Positions 29,346 to 34,289 of a DNA stretch of 34,289 nucleotides are shown here, piece after piece. Origin of the DNA: JAFNGF01 sp964567045 (lineage in GTDB: Bacteria > Planctomycetota > Phycisphaerae > Sedimentisphaerales > Anaerobacaceae); contig CAZMLE010000045.1 of assembly GCA_964567045.1 (NCBI GenBank), forward strand, positions 1 through 34,289, read 5' to 3'. The position numbers were made by a program, and so were the translations under genes. How positions within the stretch are numbered: position 1 is the stretch's first letter; every line of letters begins with the position of its first letter. Under the pieces are notes generated by a model that was not told where the DNA came from, made no database searches, and was given only the letters and a program-made list of their open reading frames with translations.

Positions 29346-30191
29346 CTATTTCTGGCAGTAGTCTATGAGGCGGGCGATTTCGCTGCGGAGGTCTTTGCGG
29401 TGCACAATCATATCCACAAAGCCGTGCTCCAGCATAAACTCAGCGGTTTGAAAACCTTCCGGCAGCTCCATTTTGATCGTTTCAGCGATCGTGCGAGGCC
29501 CCGCAAAACCAATCATTGCGCCTGGCTCAGCTATTGTGACGTCACCTAACATTGCAAAGCTGGCTGTCACGCCCCCGGTAGTAGGGTCTGCCAGAACCGA
29601 AATAAAGAGCCCGCGGGTCTCGTCGAATTTGGCAAGTGCTGCAGAAGTTTTAGCCATCTGACCCAGTGACACCACGCCCTCGTGCATCCTGGCGCCGCCG
29701 GAGCAGCTAACCACCACTAAAGGCAGCGACTGCTCCATTGCCTCATCTACGGCTGCACAGAGTTTTTCGCCAACCACATACCCCATAGAGCCCATCAAGA
29801 AGTTCGGCTCCATCACTCCTAAAATGATGCCCCTGCCCTTAATAAAGGCCTTGCCGATTCGCATTGCTTCGTTGGTGCCGCATTTTTTTTCGTCGGCTTT
29901 AAGGCGCTGTTTATATGTGGTTCCCCGGAACTTGAAGCCCAGTGGGTCACCGGCAGTAAGGTCGCCTAACATTTCCTGGAAAGATTCTTCATCGACCAGG
30001 TGCTTAATTCGCGTGGCCGCGTGAATGCGAAAGTGGTGATTGCATTCCGGACAAACGTTAAGATTCTCCTCGACGGTCCTTCTATAGAGCATGTGCTCAC
30101 AGCCGGGGCAGCGCAGCCAGAGTCCCTCGGGCATCTCCTTGCGAGGCCTGAGCGAGAAACCATTCCACTTTGATTTAACCTCTTTGCCCAT
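29346..30191 (-). CDS. accD: Acetyl-CoA carboxylase carboxyltransferase subunit beta
   Basis: AccD is the zinc-containing half of the carboxyltransferase that makes malonyl-CoA for fatty-acid synthesis. A four-cysteine zinc ribbon is visible in CPGCEHMLYRRTV then VCPECNHHFR near the N-terminus. The crotonase-like core follows with SCSGGARMHEG, DPTTGGVTASFAMLGD and AEPGAMIGFAGPRTI. ATG at 30191 (281 residues) overlaps the rpe end by 17 bp and follows GAGAGG; an ATG at 30209 is the alternative. The partner accA is not in this window. Confidence 0.94.
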   Translation of the reverse strand: MGKEVKSKWNGFSLRPRKEMPEGLWLRCPGCEHMLYRRTVEENLNVCPECNHHFRIHAATRIKHLVDEESFQEMLGDLTAGDPLGFKFRGTTYKQRLKADEKKCGTNEAMRIGKAFIKGRGIILGVMEPNFLMGSMGYVVGEKLCAAVDEAMEQSLPLVVVSCSGGARMHEGVVSLGQMAKTSAALAKFDETRGLFISVLADPTTGGVTASFAMLGDVTIAEPGAMIGFAGPRTIAETIKMELPEGFQTAEFMLEHGFVDMIVHRKDLRSEIARLIDYCQK

Positions 30192-30849
30192 AGGCCTCTC
30201 GAATGGCATTTATTGCAGCAACACGGTCGGGCTTTGAAAATATTGCGTGGCCCGCTACCAGCGTGTCGGCGCCATACGAAACCACAATCGGCGCGGTTTG
30301 CGAGTCTATCCCGCCATCGACCTCGATTCTTATTCCAGGACCGACAATCTTCCTAATTTGGGCGATCTTTTTCGCTGCTTCCGGCATAAATTTCTGCCCG
30401 CCAAAACCAGGCTGAACCGTCATCACCAGAACCATATCGCACAACCGGGCAACTTTTTCTATCGCCTTAACAGGCGTTTTGGGATTCAAGCATATCCCTG
30501 CGGTGACACCTTGCTCGTGTAATTCGTCAATGAGCATCTTCGGCTCGTCGGCAGCTTCAATGTGGAACGTTATATGATTAACACCGGCCTCAATAAAATA
30601 GTCGGCGTACCTTGCCGGTTCACTTATCATCAAGTGGCTGTCAAAAACGAGCTTGCTCACCTTGCGAAGCTTGGCAATTACCGGCGGCCCAATGGTGATA
30701 TTCGGCACAAAGTGCCCATCCATAACGTCCAGATGCACGATATTCACGCCGGCCGACTCAACTGCAGCTATTTCGTCTGCCAGTCTGGCAAAATCCGCGT
30801 CCAATATGGACGGCGCAATCTCAATTGTTCCTGCTCTGGGCAATCGCAT
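30175..30849 (-). CDS. rpe: Ribulose-phosphate 3-epimerase
   Basis: Rpe interconverts ribulose 5-phosphate and xylulose 5-phosphate. The TIM-barrel blocks are complete: IAPSILDADFARL, LDVMDGHFVPNITIGP (metal and phosphate site), VMTVQPGFGGQKF and IRIEVDGGID. Length 224 is typical. It lies between pgk and accD on the same strand, separated from pgk by 80 bp that contain a strong hairpin. Confidence 0.96.
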   Translation of the reverse strand: MRLPRAGTIEIAPSILDADFARLADEIAAVESAGVNIVHLDVMDGHFVPNITIGPPVIAKLRKVSKLVFDSHLMISEPARYADYFIEAGVNHITFHIEAADEPKMLIDELHEQGVTAGICLNPKTPVKAIEKVARLCDMVLVMTVQPGFGGQKFMPEAAKKIAQIRKIVGPGIRIEVDGGIDSQTAPIVVSYGADTLVAGHAIFSKPDRVAAINAIREAYGQRG

Positions 30850-30901
30850 TTTCGTAAAGGCATTTTACCGTTTGTATCCTGGGTGCCGCTCGTTATGCAA
30901 A

Positions 30902-30919
30902 CCGGCGGTAAAACCGCCG
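30902..30919 (-). repeat. Hairpin between pgk and rpe
   Basis: A perfect 8-bp stem (CCGGCGGT with ACCGCCGG) closes a 2-nt loop. On the minus strand only TTT follows, so it may weakly attenuate or stabilise the upstream message rather than end transcription fully. Confidence 0.5.
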
Positions 30920-30929
30920 GCTGAATACT

Positions 30930-32168
30930 TTACTTGTCATCAAGGATTTCGATACACTTAAATTTCTTTCCCTCTAATAACTCAAGTGATGCCCCTCCGC
31001 CGGTAGAAACGTGGCTTATTCTATCTACCAGATTGAGCTTTTCGATGGCACTTGCACTATCGCCGCCTCCGATCACACTGCGGGCGCCCTTGTCTGTCGC
31101 CTCGGCAACCGCCAGAGCCACAGCCTTGGTTCCCTCGTCAAAAGGCGGCATTTCGAAGACGCCCATGGGGCCATTCCAAATAATGGTCTTTGCGCCGGAA
31201 AGCTTCTGGGCGAAGAGCTTCCGGGTGGCTGGGCCGATGTCCATTCCCTGCCAGTCACGTTCGATGTCACTGGCGACTACTTTGTGCTTGGCTGCGGCTT
31301 TGAATTCACGGGCGACCACTGTATCAACCGGCAAAACCATTTCGCAGCCGATGTCCTTGGCTTGCTTTTGTAGCCCGGCCGCTTTATCCAGGAAACCATC
31401 TTCACACAGGCTCTTGCCGATCGCGCGCCCTTCGGCTTTGAAAAACGTGTAGGCCATTGCACCGCCGATTAGTATACTGTCAACTTTGTCCAGCAGATTT
31501 TCAATTACGCCTATCTTGTCGGAAACCTTTACTCCGCCCAGTATGGCCACAAACGGCTTTTGCGGATTATCCAGAGTTTCTCCCAGAAACTTCAGCTCCT
31601 TTTCCATCAAAAAGCCGATGACTTTGGGCTTGCCTTTCATTGCTAACGGCACGGTATACATTGAAGCGTTGTCCCTGTGGGCGGTGCCGAAGGCGTCGTC
31701 AACATAAATATCCGCCAGCTCAGCGAGCTGCTTTGCGAAATTATCTTTGGCCGCTCGAAGCTCCTTATCCTCTTTCGCCGCCTTATCTTTTATGACCTCT
31801 TCTCTATGAAACCGCACATTCTCAAGCAGCATGCAATCGCCAGCTTTGAGGGCTTTTGCGTGCGCTTTAACCTCAGGCCCAATGCAATCTTTGGTAAAGG
31901 TGACCTTTTTGCCCAGCAGCTCCGATAGGCGTTTTGCCACCGGAGCAAGGCTGTATTTGTCGTCACGCTCGCCTTCGGGCCTGCCAAGATGACTCATCAG
32001 AATAAGTACACCACCTCTATCCAGAATATTCTTTATTGTCGGCAGTGCCTTGACGATTCGGTCATCGCTGGTGATATTGCCGGCATCATCCAAAGGCACG
32101 TTAAAGTCGCATCGCATCAGGACTTTTTTGCCCTTGACTTCAATGTCCGCAACGGTTTTTTTTGCCAT
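30930..32168 (-). CDS. pgk: Phosphoglycerate kinase
   Basis: Pgk transfers phosphate between 1,3-bisphosphoglycerate and ADP in glycolysis/gluconeogenesis. MRCDFNVPLDD, LILMSHLGRPEGE, the FVAILGGVKVSDKI block and IIWNGPMGVFEM are diagnostic, and VIGGGDSASAIEKL is in the nucleotide-binding C-terminal domain. Length 412 is only slightly above the usual 390-400. A Lys/Glu-rich insert near residues 120-140 accounts for part of the excess. It follows gap by 45 bp, an arrangement that is very common. Confidence 0.97.
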   Translation of the reverse strand: MAKKTVADIEVKGKKVLMRCDFNVPLDDAGNITSDDRIVKALPTIKNILDRGGVLILMSHLGRPEGERDDKYSLAPVAKRLSELLGKKVTFTKDCIGPEVKAHAKALKAGDCMLLENVRFHREEVIKDKAAKEDKELRAAKDNFAKQLAELADIYVDDAFGTAHRDNASMYTVPLAMKGKPKVIGFLMEKELKFLGETLDNPQKPFVAILGGVKVSDKIGVIENLLDKVDSILIGGAMAYTFFKAEGRAIGKSLCEDGFLDKAAGLQKQAKDIGCEMVLPVDTVVAREFKAAAKHKVVASDIERDWQGMDIGPATRKLFAQKLSGAKTIIWNGPMGVFEMPPFDEGTKAVALAVAEATDKGARSVIGGGDSASAIEKLNLVDRISHVSTGGGASLELLEGKKFKCIEILDDK

Positions 32169-32213
32169 ATTCTTGTCTGCCCCAACGCAATCCGTTGACT
32201 GACGGCGAGCTTC

Positions 32214-33230
32214 TTACAGCAGCTTCGCCATTCTCTCCATAATATCCACGGTGCGGTTTGAATAGCCCCACTCGTTGTCGTACCAGCCGATAACCTTAAC
32301 TGTTTTGCCGATTACTATTGTGCACAGCGAATCGAAAATGCACGAGGCGGCATTATTAATAATGTCGCTGCTGACAATCGGCTCATCGCAATAAACCAAG
32401 ATGCCCTTCATCGGCCCGGATGCTGCCTTTTTCATCGCCTCATTAACCGCCTCAACCGTAACATCCTTCTGAACGTTGACCACCAAGTCAACGACGCTAC
32501 CCACGACAACCGGCACCCTCAGAGCGAAACCATCCATCTTGCCTGCAAGTTCCGGAACGACCTCGCCGATGGCTCTGGCTGCACCGGTGGTCGTTGGGAT
32601 AATGTTCATCGCCGCTGCGCGTGCCCGGCGTAAATCTTTGTGTATCATATCCGCAACTCGCTGGTCGTTGGTATAAGCGTGAACGGTCGTCATAAGCCCC
32701 CGCTCGATGCCAAATGTGTCGCTTAATACCTTCGCCATCGGCGCAAGGCAATTTGTCGTGCAGCTTGCGTTCGAGACGCAATTTATCTTCTTTGTCAACT
32801 TTTTGTCATTGACGCCGATAACGATGGTTGCCTCGATCTTATCTTTGGCCGGCACGGTCAGAACCACCTTCTTGGCGCCCGCCTTTAGGTGGTCGGCATA
32901 TCCGCCCTTGGGCGATTCAGCCGACGTAAACACTCCCGTTGACTCGACAACAACATCGACCCGCATATTCTTCCACGGCAGTTCAGCCGGCGCTTTTACC
33001 GCAAGCACCTCAATCGTCTTGCCGTTAATAACCAGCGAATTGCCCTTCGCCTCGACGGTGCCATTCCATTTGCCCATCACGGTATCGTATTTGAACAAAT
33101 GCGCAAGACTCTTGGCGTCAGAAAGGTCGTTGACAGCCACCAAATCCAGATCGCCTTGCCTCTGGACAATAATTCTTGCCACCGCTCTACCGATTCGTCC
33201 GAACCCATTAATTGCAACCTTTGTTGCCAT
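32214..33230 (-). CDS. gap: Glyceraldehyde-3-phosphate dehydrogenase
   Basis: Gap oxidises glyceraldehyde 3-phosphate to 1,3-bisphosphoglycerate with NAD(P). The Rossmann start INGFGRIGRAVARI and the active site ASCTTNCLAP (catalytic Cys) are intact, as are the HAYTNDQRV, RAAAMNIIPTTTGAA and WYDNEWGYSNR blocks. Length 338 is normal. A very good ribosome-binding site AAGGAG (33245-33240) lies 9 nt before ATG. It is the first gene of the gap-pgk-rpe-accD run. Confidence 0.97.
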   Translation of the reverse strand: MATKVAINGFGRIGRAVARIIVQRQGDLDLVAVNDLSDAKSLAHLFKYDTVMGKWNGTVEAKGNSLVINGKTIEVLAVKAPAELPWKNMRVDVVVESTGVFTSAESPKGGYADHLKAGAKKVVLTVPAKDKIEATIVIGVNDKKLTKKINCVSNASCTTNCLAPMAKVLSDTFGIERGLMTTVHAYTNDQRVADMIHKDLRRARAAAMNIIPTTTGAARAIGEVVPELAGKMDGFALRVPVVVGSVVDLVVNVQKDVTVEAVNEAMKKAASGPMKGILVYCDEPIVSSDIINNAASCIFDSLCTIVIGKTVKVIGWYDNEWGYSNRTVDIMERMAKLL

Positions 33231-33534
33231 TTTGCATATCTCCTTATTTTCAATACTGTAATCACGGTTTTTCGTCTGTTTAGTCTCGCCCCAACCATTG
33301 GCTTAGCCCAGACGAGAGCGTTACTTTATTGACAACGCGGCTGCCTGTCAAGGATTTATTCCACATCGGTCGGAATGTCCGGGCCTCCTCTCGATTCTTT
33401 TGCAGCCTTCTGGGCAGCAATTGTGTGTTATCTTGGTTGCCCTACTATTGTCCATTTTTCTGTCGCAAATACAGCGAATCCTGCACTATATAGTGAAAGC
33501 AAAGATTCTGGGAGAATTTTCGAGGTGCTAAAAG
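33231..33534. other. Divergent regulatory region between gap and the sigma factor
   Basis: These 304 bp contain the gap promoter (below) on the minus strand and the unlocated promoter of the sigma factor gene on the plus strand. A ribosome-binding site GAGGTG lies about 8 nt before the sigma ATG. No gene, tRNA or clear terminator is seen. Confidence 0.5.
33323..33351 (-). promoter_or_regulatory. Sigma-70-type promoter of the gap operon
   Basis: On the minus strand an exact TTGACA (33351-33346), a 17-nt spacer and TAAAGT (33328-33323) are found. This predicts a leader of about 85 nt. Confidence 0.55.
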
Positions 33535-34077
33535 ATGCCTGAAACCGACCAATACTACGTTGAACGTTGTCTGGATGGCCATCCGGATGATTTTCGCTAT
33601 TTGGTGCGGCGTTACCAGGGAGTTTTGTTAGCTCACCTGGCGGGAAAATTGGGCAGCAAAGATAAGGCTGAGGAGGCCGCCCAGGAAAGCTTAGTGCGGG
33701 CGTATTTCAAGATGGACAGCTTGGAAAAGCCGGATTTGTTCTTTTCCTGGCTGCTTGGTATCGCCGACCGCGTGGCAAAAGAACACCAAAGACGGGAGCA
33801 AATCCGCCGGCAACGAGAGGCAATCCGCTCATTCTCAGAAGAAACACCCAGCCAGGAATTCTCCCAGGATTATGCGCTCGAAGCGGCCATTGCCGAATTG
33901 CCTGAGGCATATCGGCAGGTCATTTTGCTTCGGTATTATGGGCATCATTCCTGCAATCAGATTGCCGAGAAACTGGATATGCCTTTGGGAACAGTCACTA
34001 AGACCCTGTCACGGGCCTACGCCATGCTCCGCGAATCACTGCAGCAACATGAGCGTAGCGAAGTTTATGAGGTGTAA
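33535..34077 (+). CDS. RNA polymerase sigma factor, ECF-type
   Basis: At 180 residues this has the two-domain layout of extracytoplasmic-function sigma factors. Region 2 is seen in DFRYLVRRYQGVLL and DKAEEAAQESLVRAY (core binding and -10 recognition). Region 4 is seen in LPEAYRQVILLRYY and the helix-turn-helix NQIAEKLDMPLGTVTKTLSRAYAML. It directs polymerase to a small regulon, unknown here. The next ATG lies 2 bp after its stop and encodes a probable anti-sigma factor, the usual pairing. Confidence 0.93.
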   Translation: MPETDQYYVERCLDGHPDDFRYLVRRYQGVLLAHLAGKLGSKDKAEEAAQESLVRAYFKMDSLEKPDLFFSWLLGIADRVAKEHQRREQIRRQREAIRSFSEETPSQEFSQDYALEAAIAELPEAYRQVILLRYYGHHSCNQIAEKLDMPLGTVTKTLSRAYAMLRESLQQHERSEVYEV

Positions 34078-34079
34078 AA

Positions 34080-34289
34080 ATGAACTGCGCAGAATACAAA
34101 GAACTGTTAGTTGCCTATATTGAAGGCCTTCTGGATGAGACCGAAAAACGGTCAGTCGCCCAGCATCTAAAGGATTGTGCCGTGTGCCGGGCAGAGCTGA
34201 AAGAGACAAGCAATCTTTGCAGCCGGCTGGTTAATAATGGCAAAAACCTCGCACAGACAAATCTTGAAGACGTGGTGCTGGAGCGAATC
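34080..34289 (+). CDS. Anti-sigma factor with zinc-finger (zf-HC2), truncated by window end
   Basis: The visible 70 residues start at ATG 34080. The N-terminal C3 (MNCAEYKELL) and the H-x3-C-x2-C motif in HLKDCAVC form the zf-HC2/ZAS zinc-binding anti-sigma signature. A membrane span and sensor domain would be expected beyond the window. Position directly after the sigma gene supports a role in holding that sigma factor inactive. Confidence 0.85.
   Translation, partial: MNCAEYKELLVAYIEGLLDETEKRSVAQHLKDCAVCRAELKETSNLCSRLVNNGKNLAQTNLEDVVLERI

Overview
The window is a dense bacterial chromosomal segment of about 34 kb. Lineage cannot be proved without a search. The gene mix suggests a member of Planctomycetota, probably a Phycisphaerae-like lineage. 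That mix includes a PEP-CTERM protein, a GxxExxY protein, several lipoproteins of no family I know, a short 7TM-HD protein and a great many short dispersed repeats. This assignment is inference. No rRNA, tRNA or CRISPR array is visible.

Layout. Positions 1-3936 (+) hold a possible insertion-sequence end, two related lipoproteins, a HIT-family nucleotide-binding protein and a dGTPase-like HD protein. Positions 4110-5363 (-) hold a lipoprotein gene with an in-frame TGA. Positions 5659-19695 (+) form a long run: pgpA, a kinase-like membrane protein, a radical SAM protein, two unknowns, purA, uppS, cdsA, a phoH-like ATPase, a 7TM-HD phosphohydrolase, ybeY, recO and a PAP2/sphingomyelin-synthase-like membrane protein. 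Positions 19685-27783 (-) carry, in transcription order, hisC-hisB-ispF, a two-gene nuclease-like cassette (GxxExxY, GIY-YIG), cysS-ruvC-ruvA-ruvB and a GT28-like glycosyltransferase. Positions 28021-29337 (+) hold a promoter, a structured leader and a three-repeat PEP-CTERM protein. Positions 29346-33230 (-) form a gap-pgk-rpe-accD run. The window ends with an ECF sigma factor and the start of its probable anti-sigma factor.

The genes serve ordinary chromosomal functions: lipid and cell-wall precursors (pgpA, uppS, cdsA, ispF, accD), central carbon metabolism (gap, pgk, rpe), histidine and purine synthesis, recombination (recO, ruvABC), RNA metabolism and translation (ybeY, phoH, cysS) and extracytoplasmic signalling.

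Four things stand out. (1) The lipoprotein at 4257-5363 stops at a TGA, but the same frame continues for 48 protein-like codons. An 8-bp hairpin begins 13 nt after the TGA, with its apical loop 21 nt after it, which is the geometry of a bacterial SECIS; this is a candidate new selenoprotein. (2) The GIY-YIG and GxxExxY genes sit between ispF and cysS inside 33-bp inverted repeats that match at 31 of 33 positions, with a third copy between the two genes. (3) Intergenic-type repeats are embedded in frame inside essential genes (cdsA twice, recO, the kinase-like gene) or form gene ends (phoH, ruvC, the GxxExxY gene). (4) The PEP-CTERM gene has a near-consensus promoter and a leader of about 190 nt with four stems that I cannot assign to a known riboswitch class.
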